A DNA stretch of 64,000 nt. It comes from Haliclystus octoradiatus. Its lineage: Eukaryota; Cnidaria; Staurozoa; Stauromedusae; Haliclystidae. The position numbers were made by a program, and so were the translations under genes. The notes under the pieces were generated by a model that searched no databases, was not told where the DNA came from, and saw only the letters and a list, made by a program, of their open reading frames with translations. This document shows, in pieces, positions 26,101-37,161 of the stretch (within the stretch, counting starts at the first letter, position 1; each line of letters starts with the position of its first letter). The DNA is taken from the NCBI GenBank assembly GCA_916610825.1, contig OU744449.1, positions 9,134,243 to 9,198,242 on the forward strand. The letters run 5' to 3'.

Positions 26101-29100
26101 AAGGCTTGGCAGATGTACCAAAAGGAGAAATCATGATACCAATTGAATGGAGAGATCAGCTAAATAAGAAAATGTATAAAGTTACTGGAAGAAAAATTGA
26201 TATTTTACTAGGAGCTGATTACCAAGGACTACATCCTGAACAGCTGCAAATCAAAGGAAACTTGGTGCTTTTTAAAAGCAAAATAACTGGAAATTGTTTA
26301 ATTGGTGGTTCAAACAGAAGGTTAGAAACTGTTTCATGCAAGCCAGTAAAAGTGTTGTCAGACACAGAGAAACACAAACTGTTCATGGATGTTCTTACGT
26401 GTGAATCCTTGGATTTGACTGACAAAGATGACATGCTAAGGTTACAAAAAGAAGACGAAGATATGTATGCCTCTCTGGAGCACAAAGATGGCAGATGGTA
26501 TGCAAATTATCATTATTATGAGAAACTGAAAACACTCAAAGAAAATAAAACATCTGTTGAAAGAATGATGAGAACAATTATAGCAAAACTAAACAAGAGA
26601 CCAGAATTGCAAACAAGCGTTATTGAACAAATCAAAGGGAATTTAGAGCGAGGTCACTGGGTTCCTGTTACAAAACTCAATCTCGATATAAAATTACAGA
26701 AACATTACTTGCCATGGAATTTTGTAATCAACGAGAAAAGTGTATCTACTCCTGTAAGATTAGTCACAAATAGCTCACATAAAGATGAAAATGGACTAAG
26801 TCTTAATGAATGCCAAGTACAAGGATCATCTAATATTGGTGACTTAAGAAAGGTCCTATTGACATTGAGAACCTCGCAAAACATATCCATTGGTGATCTT
26901 TCCAAGTACTTTAACTCCTTCAAACTGCCTGATGCAGATATTAGTCTACGAAGATTGCTTATTCCAAGCTCACTTGTTCCGGAAGAGTGGAAAAAGTATA
27001 CCACTTTAGATGCCCCAAGTCTGGAAGTTGTAGAAGCAAGCATGCCTTTTGGCGACAGTGCAGCTGCATGGCTTGCTGTTCTGGGCAGAATAAAAAATGC
27101 CGAAAAATTTTCTCACCTAGTACCATTATTCAAAGACAGAATTTTGAAGGTCTTCCTATATCAAAGCTATGTCGATGATTGTGTAGTCACGGGAAAATGG
27201 GACGAAGATCTAGCACCACTTCTAGCAGGCATGAAGAAAGTTGCTGAAGCTGGTGGATTTTCATTCAAAGAGTTCAACTGTGTTGGAGACAACAAAAAGG
27301 AGAAAACGCTTGGCTACATCTGGAATTCAAAAGAAGACAACCTCATGCTGAAAAATTGGTTCAATCTTGGTAAGAAAGACAGAGGCAAGAAATTAGACAT
27401 TGATCTGACACCAGAAAATGTGAATAATAAAGTCATGGCATCATTCACAAAAAGGGACACAATATCTTGTCAAGCTCAAATATTTGATCCATTAGGATTG
27501 TTTTTACCAATGACAATTAAATTACGCTTATTTTATGGTGAAGTATGCTTGAGACATCCTGGACATGATCGTGATTCATGGAATATCGAAATAGATGATG
27601 ATCTAAAAGCCAAGTTTATCCAAATATTCATGCAACTATGGAAAGCAAAGGAAATAGCATTTCCAAGAAGTACAATACCAAAACATGTAATTCAAAGTGA
27701 AAAGGTCGAGGTTATGCTAGCAACGTTCTGTGACGGTGGCGACAGAGCATATTCTGCATGTATTTACATAGTCGTCAGAGTTGAAGATGGATTTGTCTCT
27801 CACTTACTCACAGCTTTGGCAAAGACTTCTGGAACAAAGAGGCTCTCTATACCAAGAATAGAGCTTTTAGGAGCAGAGCTTGGAGTTAAACTATGGAAAA
27901 AGACAAAAAACAATCTTCCAAGTGAAATTGAAGTCATTGAAAGTAGATTCTTTACTGACTCAACTATAGTTTTGAGGCAATTACATTCCCATTCTGGCTG
28001 CTTCAATACCTTTGTTGGCATTAGAACAGAGTTTATAAAGTCAGATACTAACCTATGTGATTGGAGATATGTTAAAAGTGGTGATAATCCTGCTGATTTG
28101 GCAACTAAGGATAAAGCAAACGTCGAAGACCTCACATCTGACAAGTGGACCCAGGGAGGATTCCTATCAAGCCCAGAAAATGAGTGGCCAGTAAAAGTTG
28201 TCAATGACTTACCCAAACTTAATGATTCCTTGCCAGATCAGGCAAAAGAATACAAAACAGCTACTGAAGTGGCGAACACGAAGGTTACAACAAAGATAAT
28301 TTCATCAAAGAAGACATCAAAGAGTATTATAGAGCAAACCAAAATTGGACAAGACATAATAAAGAATGCAAAGTCATGGACAGCCGCAATTAACACATGT
28401 GCATTAGTTTTGAAGGCATGTTATATATTCAAGTCATCAATTAAGAATTCATCAGATGGAGAATGTGAAACTGCACCTGCTCGTTTTATCTTCGCAAAAA
28501 GGATGTTGATACAATCAGCTATGCAAGATACAAAGGACATGCTCAGAAGGACAAAAATCTCATCTTATGACGTCGTAGAAGGAGATGATAACATAATTTA
28601 TGCAATTGGGAGAACTCTAGAAGCAGTTGGAGAAACAAAATTGCCTATTATTGATGGCTCTTCAAAGACTGGAAGCCTAATCCTCTATCAGTATCATAAG
28701 GATTGGGGCCATGGCCATTCAGTAAAACGTGTCGAAGCAAAATTAAGAGAGTTCTTTTATGTGCCATTCTGTCAGAAGAGACTTGAAAAAATACGAAAAA
28801 GATGCTACACCTGTAAGAAGATAGATTCAAAAACTCTTCCTCAGAAGATGGGTATTTTACCTGAAAGAAGAACCAACTTGGTAACACCATTCTTTTCAAT
28901 ACAAGCTGATATAGCAGGACCATTTATTGTTAAAGATGCTGTTAAACAAAGAACTCGCATGAAGCATTGGTTGTTCTGCGCTACCTGCGAAAGTACTAGA
29001 GCAACGTTTGCATGTGCCTTAGAAGACTATGGAGCAGCAAGTGTACTAAGGGCTTTGGATGCTTTAAAAAATCAGCATGGAAGTTTTGCGTATGTTCATT

Positions 29101-31776
29101 CTGATCTTGGATCCAATTTGGTCAAAGCTGGGAAAATTCTGGAAACACAATTTAATGAAGTGAAAAAGGCTGTTGCATCATCATACAAGAATGTGGAGTG
29201 GGTGTTTGGTCCAGCAAAAGCACCTTGGGTACAAGGTACAGTTGAATCCATGATAAAGTTGTTGAAAATTGAAAAGAAAAGAGAGAAGTTAATGAGTGGT
29301 GACAAGATTTTAACGAGCTTACAGTTTGATCAAGTAGTGCGAGGATGGGCGAATATGGTAAATAATAGACCACTGGTGTATAACCCAGAAATTGGACAGG
29401 CTATCACTCCAAACCAACTGCTGCACGGAAGAAGTCTAGATCATAACGTTGATACTTCTGAAGGAGTTTCAGGTCGGCATCTAGAAAGATTTAAAGATGT
29501 GCAGTTGCAAGTTAAAAATTGGTGGAATATTTATACTGAGTGTGTAAGAAAGGATCATTTGAGAAAATGGAAGACAGAGCAAGAAAATTTAAAAGAAGGT
29601 GATATTGTTTGCCTACTTGACATCCCTTCTAGAACAGGATTTTACAAATTAGGGACAATTCTGGAAGTTTACGCTGGAAAAGACGGCCTTGTTCGAAGAG
29701 TTTCTCTAAAGTATTACAACTCCACTGATGGTAATTGTCGGCCACAAATAAGTAACAAGACATGCCAATACATTATCCTTAGTATACAGTGTGAATCAGA
29801 ACACAAATGATGACATGGACAAAGACAATTGATAATAGAAACAAGGAAAACAGATGGCACCTATAAAATTGAAAAGGTTATCGCATTCGATATGTTGACA
29901 TGCTGGACTCTTTATTATTATAGTTACATATTTACCCATTACTCGTAAAGAGATCCAACATCCTTGGTTTCTGAGTGTTTCAATCATATTAAATAACTTT
30001 TTTAGTTTTGTTATTATTTTATAGCCAAATAGCCATTATGCTTTGACCTTAAATATTTAGCCTCCTTTTCATGAAAAGAGCACATGGATTAATTTAGAAA
30101 GTGAAAAGTGCAAACTGTTGAAATTAAAACAACAATTTTACATTATTAATTAGATTTTTATTATATCATTTTATATGTCTTGATGTTTATAATAAAGTTT
30201 ACTTAAACTAACTACCTGTTTATGGTTTTTTGTGATGATCAAAACAAGCAGATAATAAGAGATGCATCATTTACACATTTATGTGGCAAAATTATTTTAT
30301 TGTACATTATTTATTGTTCTTTAACTGTGAGACTTGGTGATGGCAATTTATATATTTACGGGATACCGTGGATAACCCTGGAGCATGCTACATATAGCTG
30401 ACCATGAGTTATAAAATTGAATTTCATAATTTCTTTGCCATATTTGCAATAATTTATATTTTCATATATTTTTATATTAACAATTTCATCGGATAAAATA
30501 TTTTATATTTTATAAACATCGAATTATTCATACAATAAAAATCTAGAATAAATTATTAGCGCAGCTCGCTGTTTGGACAACGGCGATCATTTTAAGCTAT
30601 AGTTTGTCACATTTCATAGATTAATAAATGCGTGAAAAGAACACATACATACACACAGGCACGCACGGATCTCTATTTGTATATAGATATATACGGTATA
30701 TGTATATATGTAGGCCTATGTATGCTTGGTTGATTATAAATGTCATAATCGACATCAACAGTGTTGTTTCTAAAGTCAAAATTGCTATGGGCATGACTTC
30801 TTTAGTTGATACTCACCTGTTTATAGTGACCGCCTGTCCATAGAGGCCATTTCAATAATGATATAAAAACCATTATTCGGTAGTTTTTGAATCGACCCTA
30901 TATATATAAAGGTTGAGCCTACCTATCTCTAGTATTAGACTTAAGTAGATTTCATAGGTTGATGTTATATGCATGTTTCTCTTCAAGATATATAAACCGA
31001 GCACCACAGAAGTAAACCGGCAGGTTCTCCGGGCAACTTGAAATCCACATAAATTGTTCAGAAAAAATACAATAAATGCTTTCTCGTTTCTTGTTTGAGC
31101 TCACCAGAGATTAATTTGCAAATCATTTTATCGTCATGCTTCTATGGATTCGCAAAATGTTAGGAGAACAAAAGAAACAAAGACCATGAAGCTGAAATGC
31201 AGCATTTTCTCGAAATGATAAGAAGGCTTTGACAGTAAATCTTGTAATATAAATCGGATTTTGGAAGGATTTACAATAGAATTTAATTAAAACAAGAAAT
31301 TGGTAATTGTTTAACATATTTTTACGAACATTTTTATGTGATTTTCAAGTTGACCGGAGAAACCTGCCGTTTTAGTTCTGTGGCGCTCGGTCTAATACCA
31401 CCCTTTTAACAAGAGCAAGAGCGGAATTTTTACTCAGAGCGAATAATTAATAATTATAAATACTCACTGCTATTACTATGATGTCAACACTGCACGTCAA
31501 TCTTCATATAATTACAGTCTTGATTCATTCCAATTACCACACTGCAATAAATAACTGAGGTTGTTTTTATCCTCTACAGGTGGTCTACTTCATTTTAGTA
31601 TAAGGAAATCATTGGTTGACAATGAAGGCAGTAAATACAAAGAAGCAATTGAAGATTTGACTACAAATAGTCATATTAGTATTCTAGCTCAAGATGAAGT
31701 TGAATATTTTCATGACATGGAGGCTATCCAAGATTATAAACACTGTTACCTTTTTACTTTTAGAGTGAATACATGA
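20170..31776 (+). CDS. METTL27 (WBSCR27)-like methyltransferase, 3 exons
   Basis: Class I SAM-dependent methyltransferase with unknown substrate. Exons are 20170-20283, 22541-22907 and 31580-31776; phases 0 and 1 agree, giving 225 residues. Exon 1 carries the family signature EVREIYDKWASCYEE. Exon 2 carries SAM motif I (DVIDVGAGTGLLG), the acidic loop (CDMSQQML) and DIVACVGCFGTGHL. Exon 3 starts GGLLHFSIRKSL, matching the TKPGG turn of the family, and ends YLFTFRVNT. Intron 1 (2.3 kb) contains a hAT-type MITE. Intron 2 (8.7 kb) contains a whole BEL/Pao element and a second MITE. The reading frame is undamaged, so the gene may still work if the inserts are spliced out. A related first exon lies at 44833. 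Confidence 0.88.
20284..22540 (+). other. METTL27-like intron 1
   Basis: Contains the hAT-type MITE at 20793-21070 and six TAGGCCTA octamers, the densest cluster in the window. Overlapping frames on both strands at 21337-22109 have no recognisable domain and are treated as non-coding. Confidence 0.55.
20793..21070. mobile_element. hAT-type MITE, 278 bp
   Basis: Perfect 31 bp terminal inverted repeats beginning CAGAGCCATCTATTTACAAG, flanked by an exact 8 bp target duplication ATTTAATT (20785-20792 and 21071-21078). CAGRG ends with an 8 bp duplication are the hallmark of hAT elements. There is no transposase, so it is non-autonomous. It lies in intron 1 of the METTL27-like gene. Confidence 0.88.
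23324..23594 (+). repeat. BEL 5' LTR
   Basis: 271 bp, TG...CA ends, with an AATAAAG polyadenylation-like signal at about 23540. Matched against the 3' copy at 29976-30246. Confidence 0.95.
23706..29810 (+). CDS. BEL/Pao gag-pol polyprotein, 2034 aa
   Basis: Single frame for all enzymes of retrotransposition. In order: a Pao-type gag region (roughly residues 385-560); cysteine-rich fingers (CYLCNEKHAVWSRDC near 608, CLRCGKREEICGGTC, CKKCNKQLHF near 672); an aspartic protease with DSG (near 738); reverse transcriptase with YVDD (near 1154); RNase H with acidic residues (CDGGD near 1341, IPRIELLGAE, TDST near 1416); an integrase zinc-binding segment (HSVKRVEAKL...CYTCKK, 1667-1706); and the integrase core with D (QADIAGP), D (HSDLGSN) and E (VQGTVESM). 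There are no frameshifts or stops. The length is usual for the superfamily. The start is the first ATG, 112 bp after the 5' LTR. It is probably mobilisation-competent, by inference. Confidence 0.95.
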   Translation: MKTRAQLTEQWNLLKDSSIKLTIDGEQINYLPLPENEKVCDTIDLVEEFIEVLQREKETVNSDLKRFLARLKLRVIQIQRKTELICELNYFKKAELPAMCIALVDDKSGTLSEVKINVLKRRLQNWKHDIELHESKYDNCYKLLCEICDDRHWPEETSIIDILNAEEQLFAEPLYTWSVFGGNFIDEDLLVIIEKHVIALYSIEDPRNTHQCINNLLSLAEKGENFTESKRNDNIAEQFHINPISTNQNRYLSPDGNEVRSPSNLSTTSSIDSAELNAMPAETKAITLKARGAVKSLRRLKNQLKSDPTTANDKLFRANVNTLNNEVTHCELEINRIEFPSAEAEKWLEECLILIDELGRTCKEADASKRDNEKKYKEIELNSKNLAEFNGEYSSYITWKKQILETLNDSNKPKRLWKMIISNSCFRRLHGAALVMVNRAITETTQWDNFIDELDSSFGEPSMVSNHMAKRIEEIKRPTGNGDPLAVEMMKTFLAINTDLDACQIKEMVIQKGLVEESFDKLPPAVKDYVSERKYLKKPLEIWDLIIEGFTTKKHYLMANRDTYYTLNKGNSNSKLPNKREYYNNASMKHVEAVDRIDDSTEQLYDPCYLCNEKHAVWSRDCKKSGKNLTKERYEKLKFMKVCLRCGKREEICGGTCNGKFRNRNGQLKMSDCKKCNKQLHFRLCNCNIAEENENNSNSTGSVKISKSSIGDSIAQTEEVKIIDPETNEIFYATLQYDSGSQRSWIQADCELPGDYITTEHLRVQGFAGTVSNEKDFDVFSYIIEVNGIKKKIEVTKYEGLADVPKGEIMIPIEWRDQLNKKMYKVTGRKIDILLGADYQGLHPEQLQIKGNLVLFKSKITGNCLIGGSNRRLETVSCKPVKVLSDTEKHKLFMDVLTCESLDLTDKDDMLRLQKEDEDMYASLEHKDGRWYANYHYYEKLKTLKENKTSVERMMRTIIAKLNKRPELQTSVIEQIKGNLERGHWVPVTKLNLDIKLQKHYLPWNFVINEKSVSTPVRLVTNSSHKDENGLSLNECQVQGSSNIGDLRKVLLTLRTSQNISIGDLSKYFNSFKLPDADISLRRLLIPSSLVPEEWKKYTTLDAPSLEVVEASMPFGDSAAAWLAVLGRIKNAEKFSHLVPLFKDRILKVFLYQSYVDDCVVTGKWDEDLAPLLAGMKKVAEAGGFSFKEFNCVGDNKKEKTLGYIWNSKEDNLMLKNWFNLGKKDRGKKLDIDLTPENVNNKVMASFTKRDTISCQAQIFDPLGLFLPMTIKLRLFYGEVCLRHPGHDRDSWNIEIDDDLKAKFIQIFMQLWKAKEIAFPRSTIPKHVIQSEKVEVMLATFCDGGDRAYSACIYIVVRVEDGFVSHLLTALAKTSGTKRLSIPRIELLGAELGVKLWKKTKNNLPSEIEVIESRFFTDSTIVLRQLHSHSGCFNTFVGIRTEFIKSDTNLCDWRYVKSGDNPADLATKDKANVEDLTSDKWTQGGFLSSPENEWPVKVVNDLPKLNDSLPDQAKEYKTATEVANTKVTTKIISSKKTSKSIIEQTKIGQDIIKNAKSWTAAINTCALVLKACYIFKSSIKNSSDGECETAPARFIFAKRMLIQSAMQDTKDMLRRTKISSYDVVEGDDNIIYAIGRTLEAVGETKLPIIDGSSKTGSLILYQYHKDWGHGHSVKRVEAKLREFFYVPFCQKRLEKIRKRCYTCKKIDSKTLPQKMGILPERRTNLVTPFFSIQADIAGPFIVKDAVKQRTRMKHWLFCATCESTRATFACALEDYGAASVLRALDALKNQHGSFAYVHSDLGSNLVKAGKILETQFNEVKKAVASSYKNVEWVFGPAKAPWVQGTVESMIKLLKIEKKREKLMSGDKILTSLQFDQVVRGWANMVNNRPLVYNPEIGQAITPNQLLHGRSLDHNVDTSEGVSGRHLERFKDVQLQVKNWWNIYTECVRKDHLRKWKTEQENLKEGDIVCLLDIPSRTGFYKLGTILEVYAGKDGLVRRVSLKYYNSTDGNCRPQISNKTCQYIILSIQCESEHK
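29976..30246 (+). repeat. BEL 3' LTR
   Basis: 271 bp copy of the 5' LTR with one visible difference, followed directly by the AGCAG target duplication. Confidence 0.95.
30247..31579 (+). other. METTL27-like intron 2 after the BEL insertion
   Basis: Holds a TA-flanked inverted-repeat element (30995-31392), a TATATA-rich stretch near 30680-30720 with one TAGGCCTA octamer, and no supported gene. The exon 3 acceptor (CCTCTACAG) ends it. Confidence 0.55.
30995..31392. mobile_element. Probable Tc1/mariner-type MITE, ~398 bp
   Basis: Imperfect inverted repeats of about 50 bp beginning RACCGAGCRCCACAGAA and including CGGCAGGTT-CTCCGG and CAACTTGAAA. TA dinucleotides flank both ends (30993-30994 and 31393-31394), as expected of Tc1/mariner target sites, although a 2 bp duplication is weak proof. 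There is no transposase frame. Confidence 0.6.
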
Positions 31777-33123
31777 AAAATATCATTTCATTACTTGATT
31801 AATATGTTGTAAGTTTTCTTTACAATGCACTATATAGATACAACCATAAAAGATGTATGATTTGATTATTGAACTACTCTGTGACACAACCGCTGGCTGT
31901 AAACAATATAACTAAAATCTGAATAACTATTCATGAACGTTAAATAGCCTTTTTAATTCAAGTAATCCTAAACCGTTCGGGAAAATTTTACGAGCAGTTC
32001 ATCAAAAGCTTATGAACATCTATGAAATATTTCTGAAACGTTCGTGAACCGGGTCACGAACATCAAATTTTATTTTTAATTTATTTGTTCACAAACATTT
32101 TATGAAGAGTTCATGAACGTTAAATAGCCTTTTAACTAGCTTTCTCCTCAACAATTCATGAATGTAAAAAATGGGATTTTTATTAATTTTCATCAACTGG
32201 ATCTATTTATAATATTCATACCTACGTTATGTTAACAAACAAAAGCACTCATACGTTGTTAAAATTTGAATTGCAGTGTCATATCATATCTCTTCTGGGC
32301 AAACAGCGAGTGCTGAAACGCCACTACAAACGTGAAGAACTAGCTCACACATTAAGAATACAAACCATGGAGATGGAGCCTTAATAATAAATTTATTTTG
32401 AAATTTTATCAAAATTATCTTTACTTTTTATCTTCTGTTCAATTATTTTTAACTATAAATTTTTAACTATGTTCGCAAGACTATTCGCAGAAATTGCACT
32501 CCTTGATATCTGATTGGATAAATTCAAAGTAGCTTCACATGGCGCTTCTAGATAGTCCTGCAGTTTTATTCAACGGTATTGTTCTCGTGTGACTATCAGG
32601 GTGGAAGCATCAGAACAAATTAAAGCAACTCTACAAATCATGCTTATCGCAATCATGAAAAAAAATATTATTTATTTATCAAAGCTCGAATTGATTCCCA
32701 TTACAGTAATCAACAACGAGATATTTTTGAAAGATTGATTTGAAAGCTGATAGATTCACGTGTAGAAATATATGCAAGAATTTTATTGGAAATTGTACAG
32801 ACTGGTAGACAACTTGGAGGAGACAATGTGTAAGTACGTCTTCTATACTAATAAATGTTGTTTATATCATCGTTCGTATATGTTGCTTTTCAAACTGAAC
32901 TCAATTGTGTCACATTTTCCAAGGTCAACAAAGAATTAATAAATCTGAACCTGGACAAAAGCAACCACAGCGGGCAAAGTCAGGTGAACCATTACATACC
33001 CTCATTTATATTTGAAATAAATGTGGTTGTAGTCATGACGGATCCAAAAAATATTATTGGTAGGATTGACTCAAAGTTTTTGCTCCGCCCCAACTAGGGA
33101 GGCCCCCGAAAAAATTTTTATAA
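31777..33123. other. METTL27-like 3' region and intergenic
   Basis: Contains a cluster of TTCATGAAC words at 31930-32165, including a direct repeat of TTCATGAACGTTAAATAGCC (about 31930 and 32108). No gene is supported; the frame at 32855-33097 has no signature. Confidence 0.5.
31930..32165. repeat. TTCATGAACGTTAAATAGCC direct repeats
   Basis: Two copies of a 20 bp phrase about 178 bp apart, with several degenerate TTCGTGAAC and TTCATGAA words between and around them. It is probably a decayed repeat related to the minisatellite at the window start. Confidence 0.55.
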
Positions 33124-36100
33124 CTATGATATGATATATGATATGATATATTTTTGTCGGTAAAGATCAATACTAACTGGCAGATAGAGGAAGGCGTTAG
33201 CCCTCACTTACATATAGCCGTAAAATACATATTACTACGTTTAAAACACATAGTTATAAGTATTGAATTTAAAGGCAATGGAAAATTAACACTTTACAAT
33301 GCTTTGATAAATCAATTGCATCTAATCTTGATTTGAAGGTTGCCAATGTTGGTGCAATTACAATTTCGTTTGGTAGGTCGTTCCACCACGAAATGACTCG
33401 TAGAAAAAGTTCTTGATGCTACTATTAACATTAGGATGGACCTGCATGCTTTTCAGTTTAAGACTATTCCCACGCATGTTATATTGGTTAACATCGAAGG
33501 TATATAGCTCATTTATATCTACAAGTTTATTTAATACTTCGTAAACTAAATATAGATCAAATTTGATCCTTCTTAATTCAAGAGTTTCTAATTGTATTTT
33601 AATTAAACGGTCATGGTATAGTCTATATATGGTATTTTCCCAATCTTGCACATACGAGTATATTTACGTTGAACTCTTTCGATTTTTTAATGTCTTTGAC
33701 AAGATAGGGTGACCATACTGGAGTATCCGATTCTAAAATCGGTCGGACATAGGCATTAGGCAATGTATGCCAGCATTAATATCTTGATATTAGATGAAAC
33801 AAAGCACTTGCATATCAAATAGGATCTTGAAAATGCTTTTGAAACTAAACTTGCACAATGTAAAGAGGTTTTCATGTCTGATGTTAGAATAATGCCAAAA
33901 TCTCGAATCTGCTTGACATCGTCTAATTGATCATGGTCTGACAATGAAAAAACGAGGAATTTGATATTTCCAAATGAAATTAAATGGCATTTTTCAAACG
34001 CAATTCGGAGTTGCCAATCTTTTGACCAGGAACAGAAACTGTCAAGAGTGGTAGCCAATGGTTCATTAGATTCAGATTCACGGGCAGAGTAAAATGTCGC
34101 GTCATCAGCAAATAGCTTAATATGACAATCACGATGAAGGCAATCAATAATATCGTTAATAAATAAAATGAACAGTAAAGGCCCGAGAACAGAGCCCTGA
34201 GGAACACCACTTATGACAGGTAAGGTCTCTGAGATAACCAGTACCCACCGACACCTGTTGAGAGCGTCCAATCAGAAAGGAAGATAACCAAGATAAAAGT
34301 TCAAAACGGATCCCATATGTTTCTAGTTTGGCAAGTAACTTTTCATGTGACACAGTGTCAAATGCCTTACTGAAACCTATATACTGCATCAACTTTACGG
34401 TTTGCGTTGATAGCACGGCACCAATCATTCAAAACAGAAGTCATCTGTGTGTAGGTAGATCTCCTGTTCATAAAACCAAATTGGCTATCTGTAATCGGGT
34501 TATGAGTTCGGAGATAAATAATTGTAAATCGCGATGAATGACGGATTTCATAACTTTACAGGCAATGCAGGTCGACGATATTGGTCTGTAATTCTTTTTA
34601 GAGGCCGCATTTCCATTCTTAAAACTAATAAAGTCTATCGATAGCTTTTTCCAAATACGTGGTAGTTTTCCACAACGCATTGACAAATCAAATAAAAGAG
34701 AGAATGGAAGTCCTATTTCTTCGGCTATTGACTTCAAAAAGAATGCTGGATAGCCATCTGGTGTACGTGACGTTTTAGATGGTAAGCGCTCGAGAGAAGC
34801 AACAACTTTAGCATAGGAAAATTCAATAAATGAGATATCAACTTCAGCTGGTACCTTTCTTTCGGTATGTGGTACAATGCCATTATCTGTTGTGAAAATA
34901 CTTGCAAAATGGTTATTAAAGAGGTTAGACTTCTCTTGGTCATTTATTGTTAATGTATCATTTTGATTAAACAAGGCAGGAACAGAATGTTTGGTATGTA
35001 ATTTGCCACTGAAAAATGAATAAAAGCGATTGGAGCGAAACATTGTTAACTAATGACTTTTCGCACTCTTTATTACGTTTAAGAATTGCTTCCCCGTATT
35101 GCTTAGATAATTCTTTATATTTTGATTTATACAGAGGTGACGTTTTCGAACGTTTGTAAATTCTTTTCTTTTCTTGAGCTAGTTTGCGAACTACTTTCGG
35201 GTATTGTGCCTTGTTACCAGTTGTCCGAGATTTAGGAACAATATCGGATATAGTATTATCAAGTAGTTCACAAATCAATGACCACAACATTCCAATGCTT
35301 TACTCGCTCTGATAGTATAGCGATAGCCAGTTAATAGAAGATAAATGCTTATTAATATGATCATAATCAGCACGTCTGAAATTGTAGTAGCTAAAGGTTT
35401 TTTTTAGAAGAATTGAATGTCGCATGCAGTCTAAATTTTATTGAGTCATGGTCACAGCTACCCGTAAAAGGCTTCATTACTTCAATATCCAAGATCCTAG
35501 AAGGGATGCTTACAAGTAGCAAGTGCAAAATATTGCTTCCTCGTGTTGGTTGTGTAACACATTGTTTCCAGTAATTTCGTACAATACAATCCAGGAAGGT
35601 TTCACATGGTTTGGTATGAGGATTCATAGAAATAGGGACTGTCCAATTTATTCTAGGGTAATTGAAATCTCTAGTTACAAAACATGGAAATTGAGTTGAA
35701 GCATTGCAAAAGTCAAGAAACGAGCACAATAGATTCGTTTGATCAACATCGGTCGCTGAAACAGGTGGATTATATACACAGGTGAAACGATAAGGATAAT
35801 GTTTTGATAATAAATCAATTGTAACATATTGAAGCGACGAATAGTCTTGTGGCAAATCAATTAGTACATATTTAAGAGAAGATCTCACGAAAATTGCAAC
35901 GCCACCTCCTGGAAATGATCTATCTCTATCATTGCTTATGTTTACGTCATAACCAGTGTTCTGGGTCAAGAGTTGATCAGGAGTTATTGAGTTAATCCAT
36001 GTTTCAGTAACAGATATTATATCATATTCACTGGATAATAGAGCCATTTGAAGAGCGCTCACTTTATTCATAAGTGAGCGTACGTGTTGAAATAAAGTAT
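33124..36100 (-). pseudogene. CR1/L2-type LINE, 5'-truncated and frameshifted
   Basis: Non-LTR retrotransposon read from 36100 downwards. The apurinic endonuclease part (36095-35391) shows VRSLMNKV, the catalytic-type VTETW, a DFN motif and SCDHD. Reverse transcriptase (about 35043-33756) shows GVPQGSVLGPLLFILFINDI and FADD at 34112-34101. The C-terminal piece (33651 to about 33300) shows LELRRIKFDLYLVYEVLN. The coding path jumps between frames at several places (near 35290-35043, 34430, 34270 and 33400), so it is dead. The 3' end is a short (ATATCAT)n-like microsatellite at 33124-33150, not poly-A, as in CR1 and L2 clades. ORF1 and the 5' UTR are missing. Confidence 0.88.
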
Positions 36101-36108
36101 CTCACACC

Positions 36109-36141
36109 AGAGCCATCGATATATTGTTTATCGATGGCTCT
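36109..36141. repeat. Perfect 13 bp hairpin
   Basis: AGAGCCATCGATA and its exact complement TATCGATGGCTCT, separated by 7 nt. It lies immediately beyond the truncated 5' end of the LINE. Confidence 0.8.
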
Positions 36142-37053
36142 GTCTCTGTTATTCACAGAACATTTAACAGCTGAAAATTGTGCAATATATCGTCAATTCG
36201 AAACAAAAATTTTGAATTATTATTTAAGATTATTCCAACATCCTTTGCAGAAACATTGATTTTGAAAGTTTAAGCAGTATTACTGTATGTTTTGTAAAAT
36301 TCAAATTTCCAAGGCTAACTTAGAACTACTAGGCTATCATTTCCAGCCATTGCCAGAGGTATCGAACTGTATAAACAATTTCAAGAAACATCAGACCTGA
36401 AAAGTTATTGAATTGAAAAGTCAGCGTCAAATGTTGAATATGTTTTTTCAAATTACATATAGCCTCAAGATTATGCAGGGCAGTAGTAGACAGTAGGCAT
36501 TGCATTTTTATGCAAATATACAATGCACATTGCAAGCATGTTGCCCTCCTTAGTCTTTGGTTTAGTCTAGCCATACCTATAGATGCTAAAGTCTGAAATC
36601 GAGGCGCAGATCCAGGAATTATTTTACGGGGGTCAAAAATTAGTTACGTCACTTGTCACACCCATTTTGTATACCAAAGAAAGATTGAGAAAGAAGAAAC
36701 GAGTCAGTCAAAGAATCACATAATGATAAACATAAAATTACAATAAATGTTAAATTGGAATGATTATTTTGAGTATAAATATAAATAATTATATCAAACT
36801 TCAATTCATCAAGAACTATGTAGTCTTCAATCTCCATTGTACAATTCAGGTACAACTCTGCAATATTGAAAAATGACAATCCATAATAAAGGATTACTCA
36901 TATGAACTTTTTAGGCATACTATGAATATGTACACTTAAAGGGGTTTAGTATCATATCATATCACACAGATTGGGAATTTATATTGATGTTCCACATTAC
37001 TAGAAGTCCTTCGTCCTGGAGTTGGAAGTGAGTGACTTCTTTGTCAAGAAATC
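36142..37053. other. Intergenic between LINE and gypsy element
   Basis: AT-rich DNA with no supported gene; the minus-strand frames at 36329-36574 and 36649-36879 have no family signature. Confidence 0.5.
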
Positions 37054-37161
37054 TGTTTTGTAATTAAATGTAATATAATGATAATATAATGATAACAAAG
37101 GTTCTGAGTCTACCCCGAGCGCATGGTACAAGAAGACGGCCTCTTGCCCGAGCCTCTTACT
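37054..37161 (-). repeat. Gypsy 3' LTR (minus strand)
   Basis: 108 bp, matching 43677-43784 over at least 107 positions; the first base has changed from T to A in the element's orientation. Confidence 0.88.

Larger units (their letters stand above)
23324..30246 (+). mobile_element. Intact BEL/Pao LTR retrotransposon
   Basis: Complete element of 6923 bp with 271 bp LTRs that start TGTTTCAATC and end CAAAACA. The two LTRs differ by a single substitution that I can see (ATTTGGCC/ATTTAGCC), which points to very recent insertion. An exact 5 bp target duplication AGCAG flanks it (23319-23323 and 30247-30251). It lies in intron 2 of the METTL27-like gene in the same orientation and carries one uninterrupted gag-pol frame. 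I see no envelope gene. Confidence 0.95.

Noticed and set aside
23324-30246. Endogenous retrovirus with envelope
   Set aside because: The domain order is BEL/Pao gag-pol only; there is no frame between the gag-pol stop and the 3' LTR.
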